Source of the DNA: Methylobacterium sp. Leaf91
GTDB lineage: Bacteria; Pseudomonadota; Alphaproteobacteria; Rhizobiales; Beijerinckiaceae
Direction of reading: 5' to 3'
DNA: 64,000 nucleotides
Assembly: GCF_001422815.1 (NCBI RefSeq)
Contig: NZ_LMMP01000004.1
Location: forward strand, 96,114 to 160,113
Below the pieces are notes generated by a model. That model was not told the DNA's origin, did not search any database, and saw only the letters and a list, made by a program, of their open reading frames with translations. The position numbers were made by a program, and so were the translations under genes. Of the stretch, positions 53,905-62,583 are shown one piece after another. Each line of letters begins with the position of its first letter. Position 1 is the stretch's first letter.

Positions 53905-56573
53905 GCAACCCGAGCCGTAACAACCCCTTGCTGCAGCGCTTCATTCCGGAAGCGCGGGAACTGTTGCAGGCCTCCGCCGGCGGCCTGCTGCGGCTCGAGA
54001 AGAACCCGCAGGACGGACCTGCGATCAATGAAGTGTTTCGGGCCGTCCATACCCTGAAAGGGTCGTCGGGGCTGTTCGACGCGACCGCGCTGACCCGTCT
54101 CGTCCACGCCGCCGAGGATCTGCTCGGTGCGGTTCGAGCGCAGGAAATCGTCCTCGATTCGAGCCTTGTCGACATGCTGCTCGACAGCCTGGACCAGGTC
54201 AGCCTCTGGGTCGACCGTCTCGAAGGCGACGCCGAGCTTCCCGCCGATGCCGATGGCGTAGCCAGCCGGATGGCATCGGGCCTGCGTGCTCGGGTCGCCT
54301 CCAAGGATTCGCCGGAAACCGCCACGACGGCTGACGCAACGCTGCCGGCCGAAGCGCCGCCGATCTGGCTGCATCGCCTGCCCGTGGAATCCCTTCGGGT
54401 GGGATTCCGTCGTGCCTGTCGAGGCGCGACCGTTCTGGCCTTGTGCTACGAGCCCGACCCCGGCTGCTTCTATGCGGGCACCGACCCGCTTCAGGCCGCC
54501 CTCCAGGTTCCCGAGGCCATGGCCTTCACCATCGAGGCGGTGGCGCCCTGGGGACCGGTAGCTGATCTCGACCCCTACCATTGCAACCTACGCTTCCACA
54601 TCCTCACGGACGCCCCCCGGACCGAGGTGGAGCAGGCGATACGCTACGAGCTGGATCAGGTCTCGTTCAGCCCGGTCTCTGCCCGTGACCTCGTCCAGAT
54701 TGCCGGGGAGCCGAGCGACGGGCCGGTCTGGGACGATTTTTACGAGGCGGCCTCGGCCCAGTACGCGGCAGGCGATCTTGCGGCCATCCGTGCCAGCGCG
54801 GCGACGCTTCGGAGCTTCACCGGGCCGGGTCTATGGCGCAACGACGCCCTTTCCTGGCTCGAAGACGCAGCCTCCGCCACCGCTCCGGACCACGACCTCG
54901 TCCGCGCCCTGATCGACGCGGCCGGCACCGGGCGCTTCGGCGGCGCAGGGAATTCCACCGTATCCGCTACTGCGTCGGGGGCTCCGACCACGCTATTGGA
55001 CGGCCCCAACGGAGCGGTGGCACGCAGCATTCTTGCCGGCCAGCGGCAAGCCCTCGGCAAGGACGGGTATGACGAGATTCGGCTGGCCTCCGTCGCGGCG
55101 GTGGTCGGCAACCTGCTCGTCGGCCTCGGCCTGGACGCGCAACGTCATGCGTTCCAGCAGGCGATCGTCGATACTCATGAGAGCCGCTCGACGCTTCCGC
55201 TCCTGATCTTCCTGGACGTGCTCGAAAGCGGTGGGACGCCGGATACCCTCCCCCCGTCGGATCCACTCCCCTCGATTACCTCGGCAACCGACCTGCCGAA
55301 AGCTGCCGATCTCCCAAAGAGTACCGCACCGGGGCCGGGGCCGGGGCCGGGGCCGGACGGAGCCGCACGGAATGCAGCTCCGGAGGTGCGCGCGCCGCAG
55401 AAGACCCTCAAGGTCGAGCAAGCCAAAGTCGATCTGCTGATGAATCTGATCGGCGAGCTCGTAGTCTCGAAGAACAGCCTGCCCTTCCTGGCCAAACGGG
55501 CAGAGGAAACCTACGGCTCCCGGGACATGTCGCGGGAGATCAAGGAGCAATACGCTGTCATCGACCGCCTCGCGCAGGAAATGCAGGGCGCGATCATGCA
55601 GGTCCAGATGCTTCCGGTCTCGGACATTTTCGATCGATTCCCACGTCTGGTACGCGATCTCGCCCGCAAGCTCGGCAAGCAGATCGACCTGTCCGTGGAA
55701 GGGGAAGACACGGCGGCCGACAAGACGATCATCGAAGCGCTCGGCGACCCGCTACTGCATATCGTCCGCAACTCCCTCGATCACGGCATCGAGCAGCCCG
55801 AGATACGCGAGGCCGCCGGCAAGGCACGCACGGCGAGCCTGCGTCTGCGGGCCCGCCAGGAAGCCGACGGCGTGGTCATCGAGGTGCAGGATGACGGGCG
55901 CGGTATCGATCCGGCCCGGATCCGCGCCGCGGCGATCGAGAAGGGTGTCATCGATGCCGATGAGGCCGGCCGCCTGTCCGATCAGGAGGCGATCAACCTG
56001 ATCTACAGGCCGGGCTTCTCCACGGCGCATGAGATCTCCGACCTGTCCGGTCGCGGCGTCGGCATGGACGTGGTGCTGACCACGGTCGAGAAGCTCGGCG
56101 GCCGTGTTTCCGTGACATCGCGCCTGGGCGAAGGCACCACCACCCGACTCACACTGCCGCTCAGCATGGCGGTGACGCGGGTGATGGTCGTGGAGGCCGC
56201 GGATGGCGTCTACGGCGTGCCCATGGACATGATCGCCGAGACGGTCCGGGTGCCGGAAAGCCGGATCCAGCGGATCAAGCGCGCCGAAGCCTTCGTCCTG
56301 CGCGACATCGTCATCCCTCTGATGCGGATGTCGACCCTGCTGGGCGTGCCGGCGCGCCAGCGGAACAGCGACGAGGAAGCCGAGGAGGCGGTCCTCGTCT
56401 GCCAGATCGACGGCCGTCATGTGGGCCTCGTCATCGACGATTTCCGCGAGGGAATGGACGTGATCCTCAAGCCCCTCCAGGGCGCCCTGGCGGGCATGCG
56501 GGGCTATTCGGGGACCGCGCTCCTGGGAGACGGCCGCGTCCTGCTCATCCTGGACCTCAAGGAATTGATCTGA
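53901..56573 (+). CDS. cheA: CheA histidine kinase of the second chemosensory cluster
   Basis: The 890-residue kinase has an HPt domain with phospho-His50 (AVHTLKGSSGLF), then an unusually long middle region (about 115-500). The P3 dimerisation domain begins at about 503 (VDLLMNLIGELVVSKN). The ATPase domain has IVRNSLDHGIE (about 620), DDGRGIDPAR (about 664) and GRGVGMDVVL (about 716). A single CheW-like P5 ends the protein. Unlike the first CheA it has no receiver. The middle region contains a conserved-looking stretch (YEPDPGCFYAGTDP, CNLRFHIL) that may be a P2-like regulator-binding domain, then a (Gly-Pro)n linker encoded by a hexamer repeat. Confidence 0.93.
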   Translation: MSNPSRNNPLLQRFIPEARELLQASAGGLLRLEKNPQDGPAINEVFRAVHTLKGSSGLFDATALTRLVHAAEDLLGAVRAQEIVLDSSLVDMLLDSLDQVSLWVDRLEGDAELPADADGVASRMASGLRARVASKDSPETATTADATLPAEAPPIWLHRLPVESLRVGFRRACRGATVLALCYEPDPGCFYAGTDPLQAALQVPEAMAFTIEAVAPWGPVADLDPYHCNLRFHILTDAPRTEVEQAIRYELDQVSFSPVSARDLVQIAGEPSDGPVWDDFYEAASAQYAAGDLAAIRASAATLRSFTGPGLWRNDALSWLEDAASATAPDHDLVRALIDAAGTGRFGGAGNSTVSATASGAPTTLLDGPNGAVARSILAGQRQALGKDGYDEIRLASVAAVVGNLLVGLGLDAQRHAFQQAIVDTHESRSTLPLLIFLDVLESGGTPDTLPPSDPLPSITSATDLPKAADLPKSTAPGPGPGPGPDGAARNAAPEVRAPQKTLKVEQAKVDLLMNLIGELVVSKNSLPFLAKRAEETYGSRDMSREIKEQYAVIDRLAQEMQGAIMQVQMLPVSDIFDRFPRLVRDLARKLGKQIDLSVEGEDTAADKTIIEALGDPLLHIVRNSLDHGIEQPEIREAAGKARTASLRLRARQEADGVVIEVQDDGRGIDPARIRAAAIEKGVIDADEAGRLSDQEAINLIYRPGFSTAHEISDLSGRGVGMDVVLTTVEKLGGRVSVTSRLGEGTTTRLTLPLSMAVTRVMVVEAADGVYGVPMDMIAETVRVPESRIQRIKRAEAFVLRDIVIPLMRMSTLLGVPARQRNSDEEAEEAVLVCQIDGRHVGLVIDDFREGMDVILKPLQGALAGMRGYSGTALLGDGRVLLILDLKELI
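55331..55356 (+). repeat. GGGGCC hexanucleotide repeat within cheA
   Basis: Four tandem GGGGCC units plus two extra G occur in the linker before the P3 domain and encode alternating Gly and Pro. Gain or loss of units keeps the frame and would only change linker length. Confidence 0.85.
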
Positions 56574-56824
56574 TGCCGCTGAGAATTGCTCGCACGACCG
56601 TGCATTTCGAAGGTCATTGCTCGGTGGAGGAAGCCCTCGACCTCCAGGCCTTCTTCGGCCGGGTCAAGGTGCCCAAGGTCGTGCTGACGCAATGCGCCGG
56701 CCTGCACACGGCCCTGCTCCAAGTGCTGGCGGCCGCACGGCCGGCCAGCATCGCGCCGCCGTCGGATCCCACGCTCGCCCAGGCAATCATGCCGTTCCTC
56801 AGCGGGATCGGAGCCGACAGGTGA
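56573..56824 (+). CDS. Small STAS-like protein between cheA and parA
   Basis: The 83-residue protein begins at an ATG overlapping the cheA stop and ends overlapping the ParA start (GTGA), so it is part of the operon. Its pattern (VHFEGHCSVEEALDLQAFF, VPKVVLTQCAGLHTALLQVL) resembles the strand-helix-strand-helix of a short STAS domain. However, the usual Asp-Ser-Ser loop is replaced by Cys-Ala-Gly. I cannot assign it firmly. It could be a non-phosphorylatable STAS partner for chemosensory or stressosome proteins. Confidence 0.65.
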   Translation: MPLRIARTTVHFEGHCSVEEALDLQAFFGRVKVPKVVLTQCAGLHTALLQVLAAARPASIAPPSDPTLAQAIMPFLSGIGADR

Positions 56825-57621
56825 CCGCCATTCTCGCCATCTCCAACCGGAAGGGAGGCAGCGGCAAGACCACGACGGCTGTCAACCTCGCGGCGGAGTG
56901 GGGGGCACGCGGCCATCGCATCTTGCTCGTCGATCTCGACACACAGGGGCATGCCGGGCTCGGCTTCGGCGTGGTGGCGGGCCGGGACGAGCCGACGGCG
57001 CATCACATCTTCTCCAAGACGGGCTTCTCGATCGAGGAGGCCATCCGGCCGAGCGTATCGGCCAATGTCGCGGTGGCGCCCGCCGACCCGCTCTTCGACG
57101 GGACGGGCGTAGCCGACCGAAGTGTCTCGGCTCTGCGACGTAACTTACGGTCCCCCGCCATCGCCGAGCGGTTCGATCTCGTCATCCTCGATACGCCGCC
57201 CTCTCTCGACATGGTCCTGGTCAATGCCCTGGCGGCCGCCGATAGCGTCCTGATCCCAATGATCCCCCACGCCTTGTCAGCCGAAGGCGTGCGGCAACTG
57301 ACGCGGCTGTTCTTCCGGATCGCCATGACGGTGAATGCGGGGCTGACGCTGGCGGGCCTGCTTCCCGTGATGCTGAATCCGCGCACGAGCCATCACCGGG
57401 ATACCCTGCAGGATGTCGGCACGGAGTTCGGCTTCAACCGCCTGCTCAGCGGGATCCGATCCGACATTCAGCTCGCGGAGGCCTTCGCTGCCCGGCGGCC
57501 AATCCACGATTACGCCCCGCGCAGTCGTGGTGCGGCTGATTATCGCGTGCTGGCGGATGAACTGGGGGGGCTCTGGCCTGAACTCAACCCCGATCAGGCT
57601 TTTGATACCCGTTTATCCTGA
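56821..57621 (+). CDS. ParA-family ATPase, likely chemosensory array positioning protein
   Basis: The 266-residue protein has the deviant Walker A RKGGSGKTTT (about residues 10-19), a LLVDLDTQGHAG A' box and VILDTPPSLD Walker B, the hallmarks of ParA/MinD ATPases. No parB or parS site is near. ParA homologues in che clusters (ParC in Vibrio, PpfA in Rhodobacter) distribute chemoreceptor arrays at division, so a similar role for the soluble receptor here is likely. The start is GTG 56821, overlapping the preceding stop by four bases. Confidence 0.85.
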   Translation: MTAILAISNRKGGSGKTTTAVNLAAEWGARGHRILLVDLDTQGHAGLGFGVVAGRDEPTAHHIFSKTGFSIEEAIRPSVSANVAVAPADPLFDGTGVADRSVSALRRNLRSPAIAERFDLVILDTPPSLDMVLVNALAAADSVLIPMIPHALSAEGVRQLTRLFFRIAMTVNAGLTLAGLLPVMLNPRTSHHRDTLQDVGTEFGFNRLLSGIRSDIQLAEAFAARRPIHDYAPRSRGAADYRVLADELGGLWPELNPDQAFDTRLS

Positions 57622-57747
57622 AATGCGCTGGGGAAAGAAGATGGATCTGGAACAATGAAACCACTAATCAATGATTTTGCACCTATTGATTGGTTTCCAG
57701 AAAATTACGACTGATCTCGACTTCTATAATTTGTCTAAGGAGCATTC

Positions 57748-58122
57748 ATGGCAGCGACCATCATGATCGTCGATGATTCCCCTACGATGCTCATGAGCAT
57801 CGAGGGAATTCTGACCAAAGCTGGACTCGGCGTTGTCAAAGCAGCGAACGGTGAGCAGGCGCTCGAGACTTTAAAGACCGGAACCAAGCCTTCTCTCGTC
57901 ATCACCGATCTCAATATGGGCGCGATGGACGGGATCGAGCTGATCCGCCGTGTACGTAAGCTTCCTGGCCTTCAATTCACGCCGATCCTGATGCTGACGA
58001 CGGAGTCGCAGCAGGACAAACGGAACGAAGCTAAATCGGCCGGAGCCACCGGTTGGATTGTGAAACCAGTCGATGCGACCGCCCTCATCAAGGTCATTCG
58101 CCAGCTCGTGCCGGGCGCCTGA
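57748..58122 (+). CDS. CheY-like response regulator upstream of the anchored receptor
   Basis: The 124-residue receiver has Asp9/Asp10 (MIVDDSPT), phospho-Asp54 (VITDLNMGAMDG), Thr84/85 and Lys106 (IVKPVDA). AAGGAG precedes the ATG at 57748 by eight bases. It is the second stand-alone receiver of this cluster, separated from parA by 126 AT-richer bases that could carry a promoter. The anchored receptor starts three bases after its stop, so these two are coupled. Confidence 0.9.
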   Translation: MAATIMIVDDSPTMLMSIEGILTKAGLGVVKAANGEQALETLKTGTKPSLVITDLNMGAMDGIELIRRVRKLPGLQFTPILMLTTESQQDKRNEAKSAGATGWIVKPVDATALIKVIRQLVPGA

Positions 58123-58125
58123 ATC

Positions 58126-59361
58126 ATGAGGCGGGAAGCCATCCTTCCACCGCCGGAGCGGATCGCACCGCTCGCGGCCGGATTTTCGGCCCTCGTCGTC
58201 GGCGCGGCCGGATTGCCCACGCTCGGTCTCACGCCGGCCCTCCTCGCCATCGCGGCGGCAGGGTTCGCGACGACGTGGCTGGCTTCCACCGCGACACGCC
58301 TGTCCGGCGGTCGAACCGACGATCCTGCTTCCGCCCCTGCCGCGGACGACGACGTCCATGAGCAGACTGAGACGAAGGCGGGTGAGGAGGAGCCGGACAG
58401 GCCGTCTGGCACCGAGCCTCCGCCATTCAACCATGCCTTGACGCAGCATTTCGGCGTCTACGATCAGCTCTTCGCGCGGGCCTCGCGTGACACCGCTTCG
58501 GTGACATCCGAGACCGAAGCGGCGGCCTATAACATCATGATGAGCCTGCGAGCGGTCGACATCGCCATGTCGGACCTTCTGAGCTTCCTCGATTCGTCCG
58601 GGTCCAACACCCGCGTGATCGAGATCGTGGAGGAGACCGACCGGCAACTCGTGACGAACCGGAACCTGATCGCGGCCTTTCTCGAAAGCCGTGACCGGGA
58701 CATCGAGGAGTGCCGCGTGCGGCTCGAGGATGTGGAAACCGCGACGGATCAACTGAGCGGCCTGGTCGGCGGTATCCGCGACATAGCAAGGCGGACGAAT
58801 CTCCTCGCTCTCAACGCCGCTATCGAGGCGGCGCGCGCTGGGGAGTTCGGGGCCGGCTTCGGCGTTGTCGCATCCGAGGTCAAGCAGCTGTCGCAAGCCT
58901 CCGATCAGGCGGCGACCCGCATCAACGAGGGTTTGATGACGCTGCGTGGCTCGATTCGGGAAAACCTGACGACCCTCGTCAGTCACCGCATCGCGGGTGA
59001 GCGTGTGGAACTCGGGAAGATCTCGACGGCAATATCGGACCTGACCGAGAACATGGAGCGACTGATCTCGCATCAGCGCGACACGCTGGTGAAGGTTCAG
59101 GACGAAAGCGCACGCATCGCTCAGCCGGTGGTCGAGCTCATGGCTTCGATTCAGTTCCAGGATGTCACGCGCCAGCGTCTCGAACATCTCGAGACGATCT
59201 TCGCGGCGGCACGCCACAATCTCGATGCGTTGGGCAACGCCGCCCAGTCCACGGGCGAGTTGCCCGATCTCGATGAGTTCGCCGCCGTGGCGAACGCCGA
59301 TGGCCCATCTCCACCGCGCAAACTCGTTGTCGGAGGCGGCGACGAGATCGAGCTTTTCTAG
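58126..59361 (+). CDS. Membrane-anchored chemoreceptor without periplasmic sensor
   Basis: The 411-residue protein has two closely spaced membrane helices at residues about 12-30 and 36-52 with almost no periplasmic loop. An acidic linker follows, then one signalling hairpin ([20 protein letters not shown], about 219-240; GFGVVASEVKQLS). Near 340 it reads SIQFQDVTRQRLEHLE, reminiscent of the QDxTGQ helix of CheZ phosphatases but also common in short MCPs. Input is probably cytoplasmic or through the membrane. It lies downstream of the second cheY and upstream of the stressosome genes. Confidence 0.88.
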   Translation: MRREAILPPPERIAPLAAGFSALVVGAAGLPTLGLTPALLAIAAAGFATTWLASTATRLSGGRTDDPASAPAADDDVHEQTETKAGEEEPDRPSGTEPPPFNHALTQHFGVYDQLFARASRDTASVTSETEAAAYNIMMSLRAVDIAMSDLLSFLDSSGSNTRVIEIVEETDRQLVTNRNLIAAFLESRDRDIEECRVRLEDVETATDQLSGLVGGIRDIARRTNLLALNAAIEAARAGEFGAGFGVVASEVKQLSQASDQAATRINEGLMTLRGSIRENLTTLVSHRIAGERVELGKISTAISDLTENMERLISHQRDTLVKVQDESARIAQPVVELMASIQFQDVTRQRLEHLETIFAAARHNLDALGNAAQSTGELPDLDEFAAVANADGPSPPRKLVVGGGDEIELF

Positions 59362-59508
59362 GCTCCCTGCATATGAAACGCATGGGGCCTGAACCACAAA
59401 CCATGGGTCACCGTGCTGCGCCTAGAGCGGGATAATGGTAACCTACATTAACGTCCGGTCTCTCGGCTCCGCTGGTACCGTTTACAAGCAGAAAGTGATC
59501 ACGCGCGC

Positions 59509-59898
59509 ATGGCAACCGTCCTGGTGGTGGACGACATCCCTGTCGTCAGGCGGACCATCCGCAAATTCCTCGAACGCGGCGGTCATTTGGTGACCGAATG
59601 CGGTTCCGTGGGCGAAGCGGAACAGGCGCTGGGATCGGGTTCATTCGACCTGATCGTGACCGATCTCTGGATGCCGGGACAGGATGGATTGACGCTGATC
59701 CAGCACGTGAAATCGCGCACCCGGCCGCTTCCCCTGGTGGCGATCACGGGCGGGGCGCCACGGATGCCCCAGCTCTTCTCTACCGAAGAGGCGATCCGGG
59801 CCGGAGCCGACCGCGTGCTGATGAAGCCCGTGGGCATGCAAGAGCTCTTGAACTGCGTGACGGAACTGCTCGCCGCCCGTCTGAAGGGAGTGAATTGA
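59509..59898 (+). CDS. Receiver-domain response regulator at the head of the stressosome operon
   Basis: The 129-residue receiver has Asp8/Asp9 (LVVDDIPVVRR), phospho-Asp52 (IVTDLWMPGQDG), Thr80 and Lys106 (LMKPVG). Its last codons overlap the rsbR start (TTGATG region, one base shared), so it is translated with the stressosome genes. The histidine kinase at the other end of the operon is the obvious phosphodonor candidate. No output domain is attached, so it must act through another protein or as a phosphate relay. Confidence 0.88.
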   Translation: MATVLVVDDIPVVRRTIRKFLERGGHLVTECGSVGEAEQALGSGSFDLIVTDLWMPGQDGLTLIQHVKSRTRPLPLVAITGGAPRMPQLFSTEEAIRAGADRVLMKPVGMQELLNCVTELLAARLKGVN

Positions 59899-60755
59899 TG
59901 CACAGTCTCGGACGTATCCTGTCGGAGCACCGCGATGCGGTGATCGATTCATGGATCGAGCGTTTACGCGACGATCGCGGTGCCGGCGTGACACCGAGTG
60001 CTTCACCCCGCGTTCTGCGAATCGAACTCGCCGCCTTTCTCGACGCGCTGACGGCGTTCTTCCTCAGCGGCATTGAAGGAACCGAGGACAGCTTCCGCGA
60101 GGTCGCCTCACAGGCAACCATCATCAGCTCGGCGCGGGCTCGGGACGGCTACACCCCCGCCCAGACCGCGACCCTCGTCATGTCGCTGAAACCCGTCGTC
60201 AGCGCGGTCATCCAGCGCGAAGCCGGCGGTCTTTCGTCCGAACTCCTCGAGACTCTCGCGCACCTGAATGCCACGGTGGACAGAGTTGCCCTCGTGACCT
60301 TCTCGGCCTTCGTCGAGACCCGCGAGCGGCTGATCGAGCGCCAGAGCCGTGCGCTTCTCGACCTTGCGACACCGGCCCTGCCGATCTGGCGCCACATCGT
60401 GCTGATGCCGCTCGTGGGCATCGTCGATACGCAGCGGGCGCGACAGATCATGGAATGGCTGCTCGAAGCGTTGACGCGGGAGGAAGCCCACATCGCCATC
60501 CTCGACGTGACGGGAGTGCCGGTGATCGACAGCCGCGTCGCCCTCCATCTCACAAAGACCGTGGAGGCGGCACGCCTTCTGGGCGCCAAGGTCATCGTCA
60601 CCGGCATCAGCCCGGATGCAGCGCAGACTTTGGTGAAGCTCGATGTGAACCTCACGAGCATGATCACCCGCGGCACCTTGCGGGCCGGCCTCGGCGAAGC
60701 TTTCCGCCTGCTCTCCGCCGATGGCCAGGCACCGCCCAGCAAGGCGGGGTTCTGA
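59898..60755 (+). CDS. rsbR: RsbR-type stressosome sensor/co-antagonist
   Basis: The 285-residue protein has an N-terminal helical globin-like region (about 1-150: HRDAVIDSWIERLRDD, GYTPAQTATLVMSLKPVV), a coiled joint and a C-terminal STAS domain (165-280). The STAS contains ILDVTGVPVIDSRVALHLTK and VIVTGISPDAAQTLVKLDV. In Bacillus RsbR the corresponding site is Thr171; here Ser212 in VIDSR occupies it. RsbR and RsbS form the icosahedral stressosome that sequesters RsbT until stress. The gene ends overlapping rsbS by one base. Confidence 0.9.
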   Translation: MHSLGRILSEHRDAVIDSWIERLRDDRGAGVTPSASPRVLRIELAAFLDALTAFFLSGIEGTEDSFREVASQATIISSARARDGYTPAQTATLVMSLKPVVSAVIQREAGGLSSELLETLAHLNATVDRVALVTFSAFVETRERLIERQSRALLDLATPALPIWRHIVLMPLVGIVDTQRARQIMEWLLEALTREEAHIAILDVTGVPVIDSRVALHLTKTVEAARLLGAKVIVTGISPDAAQTLVKLDVNLTSMITRGTLRAGLGEAFRLLSADGQAPPSKAGF

Positions 60756-61144
60756 TGCGCGTCCCGATCCTGAAGCTCGGGCGCGTCCTGCTGACCTCCC
60801 TGCCCGCCGACCTGACGGACCAGCAGGTCATGGATCTGCAGATCGATGCGCTGGCCCTGCTCCGCGACGACCGCGCGGATGGGCTCGTCATCGACATCAC
60901 CGCCGTCGACGTAGTGGATTCGTACATGGCGCGGGTGCTGTCGGAGACCGCCAAGATGGTCGGCATCATGGGCGGTGTCGCGGTACTGGCCGGCATGCGC
61001 CCCGCCGTGGCGCTGACTCTGGTGGAGATGGGCCAGAACCTGATTCAGATGGAAACGGCGTTCGACCTCGAAGGCGGCGTCGCGAAGGTTCAGAGGGCGA
61101 TGGCCACCCGCGGAGGTCACCGTGACGAACCACCCGAGGTCTGA
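60755..61144 (+). CDS. rsbS: RsbS stressosome scaffold (single STAS domain)
   Basis: The 129-residue protein is a lone STAS domain: PILKLGRVLLTSLPADLTDQ, GLVIDITAVDVVDSYMARVL with phosphorylatable Ser56, and VAVLAGMRPAVALTLVEMG. It matches RsbS length and sequence type. RsbS holds RsbT; phosphorylation of its Ser by RsbT releases the kinase. The start shares a base with the rsbR stop (TGATG). The last 23 bases overlap the rsbT coding region in another frame, showing tight packing. Confidence 0.92.
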   Translation: MRVPILKLGRVLLTSLPADLTDQQVMDLQIDALALLRDDRADGLVIDITAVDVVDSYMARVLSETAKMVGIMGGVAVLAGMRPAVALTLVEMGQNLIQMETAFDLEGGVAKVQRAMATRGGHRDEPPEV

Positions 61145-61565
61145 GTTTCCCGACGAGACGTCGGCGATCCTGGTATCGGTCGTGGAGATTCACGGACAGG
61201 AAGACATCCTGATCGCGCGTCAGGCCGGGCGGGACGCAGCCCGGAACATAGGGCTCGGCACCGTCGATCAGACCCGCCTCGCCACGGTGATCTCCGAACT
61301 GGCCCGCAACGCCCTCCGCTACGCCGGCGGTGGCCAATGCCGCATCACCACACAGGTGGCGGTCCTGACCCGCACCATCGTGCTGGAAATCGAGGATCGG
61401 GGACCCGGCATCGACAACGTGACCGCCGCCCTCACTCCGGGCTTCTCGACCGGCGGAGGACTCGGTCTCGGCATGTCCGCCGTCCTCAGGTTGATGGACG
61501 ACATGATCGTGGAGACGCGGCCGGGACGAACCATGATCCGGGCGCAGATGGTGCGGCATACATGA
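61122..61565 (+). CDS. rsbT: RsbT serine kinase (GHKL ATPase)
   Basis: The 147-residue ATPase has the GHKL motifs ISELARNALRYAGGG (N-box, Asn63), EIEDRGPGI (G1 box, Asp92) and GGGLGLGMSAV (G2 box). RsbT phosphorylates RsbS and RsbR and, when released, activates a partner phosphatase or kinase. GTG 61122 lies inside the end of rsbS, so it is translationally coupled. The stop overlaps the next ATG (ATGA). The sequence is typical and complete. Confidence 0.92.
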   Translation: MTNHPRSEFPDETSAILVSVVEIHGQEDILIARQAGRDAARNIGLGTVDQTRLATVISELARNALRYAGGGQCRITTQVAVLTRTIVLEIEDRGPGIDNVTAALTPGFSTGGGLGLGMSAVLRLMDDMIVETRPGRTMIRAQMVRHT

Positions 61566-62005
61566 CGACGCCCATCGGATCCGAACGTCCGGACGAGGCC
61601 CCCCTCGAAACGCTGATGTTCCGAATCATCGCGGAGATCGACGTGGCCGAGGCCCGGCGGGCCGCACGGCATATAGCCGGCCGACATGGCTTCAAGACGG
61701 TGCAGGCCTATGGCTTCGCCACGGCGGTGTCCGAGATCGCGACCAATCTCGTCCTCCATGCCGACCGTGGCGGCGTCATCCACCTGACAGCCGCGCTGGT
61801 GAACGGCATTCCAACCATCGGCTTCACCGCAGAGGACGACGGCCCCGGCATACCCGATCTCGCTCTGGCCATGCAGGATGGCTACTCGACCCTCGGAGGC
61901 CTGGGATGCGGGTTGCCCGGGACAAGGCGCCTCGTCGACACCTTCGCGGTGACGACGCGTCCCGGCGAGGGAACCCGCATCGCCTGCAGCCTGACCCGTA
62001 TATGA
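61562..62005 (+). CDS. Second GHKL ATPase, RsbT/RsbW-like
   Basis: The 147-residue protein has the same fold as RsbT: FATAVSEIATNLVLHADRGG (N-box with Asn62), AEDDGPGIPDL and GGLGCGLPGTRRLVD. It may act as a second switch kinase or as an RsbW-like anti-factor, but no sigma factor gene is in the window. Similar gene pairs (RsbT plus a second ATPase before RsbX) occur in proteobacterial stressosome operons. Overlaps four bases with rsbT and four with rsbX. Confidence 0.85.
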   Translation: MTTPIGSERPDEAPLETLMFRIIAEIDVAEARRAARHIAGRHGFKTVQAYGFATAVSEIATNLVLHADRGGVIHLTAALVNGIPTIGFTAEDDGPGIPDLALAMQDGYSTLGGLGCGLPGTRRLVDTFAVTTRPGEGTRIACSLTRI

Positions 62006-62583
62006 AGATCGCCTCGTCCCTGCGCTCATTCCCGGGTGAGACCGCTTGCGGTGACGTCGTCGCCTGGTGGCGGGAGAATGACTCGACGCTCATCGCCGTG
62101 GCGGACGGCCTCGGGCATGGCACCTCCGCGCGGCTCGCCGCCGAATCCTTCATGGCCGCCGTGGAGGATTCTTCCGGCCTCGGCCTGGCCGAACGGATGC
62201 AACGGGCCGATCGGGCGATCGTGCGCACACGGGGCGTGGCGGCCACCCTCGTGCAGATCGACCTTGCCGCGATGACATTGACCGTTGCGGGGGTCGGCAA
62301 CATTCAGGGCGGGATATTCGGCGCTCGAACGCGGCGCTTCGACGGGGCCGCAGGCATCGTCGGGGCAGGAATCCGAGCGATCCGCCCCCTCACATTCGCG
62401 TTCGATCCGGCGGATGTGCTGGTTCTATGGAGCGACGGCCTGCGGCACGTGGATATCGACGAGACCTGCTGGCGGTTTCGCGACGAACCACAAAGGCTCG
62501 CGGATTGCCTGCTCGCACGCTTCGGATGCGAGAGCGACGATTGCTCCGTCCTCTGCGTCGCCTTCGACGGAGCCGTGGTGTGA
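62002..62583 (+). CDS. rsbX: RsbX-type PP2C serine phosphatase
   Basis: The 193-residue protein is a compact PP2C-like phosphatase: AVADGLGHGTSARLAAESF supplies the metal-binding Asp-Gly pair, ATLVQIDLAAMTLTVAGVGN the core strands, LVLWSDGLRH and DDCSVLCVAF the later metal sites. In Bacillus, RsbX removes phosphate from RsbS and RsbR and resets the stressosome. The ATG overlaps the preceding gene and the stop overlaps the kinase start (GTGA), so it is inside the operon. Confidence 0.9.
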   Translation: MKIASSLRSFPGETACGDVVAWWRENDSTLIAVADGLGHGTSARLAAESFMAAVEDSSGLGLAERMQRADRAIVRTRGVAATLVQIDLAAMTLTVAGVGNIQGGIFGARTRRFDGAAGIVGAGIRAIRPLTFAFDPADVLVLWSDGLRHVDIDETCWRFRDEPQRLADCLLARFGCESDDCSVLCVAFDGAVV

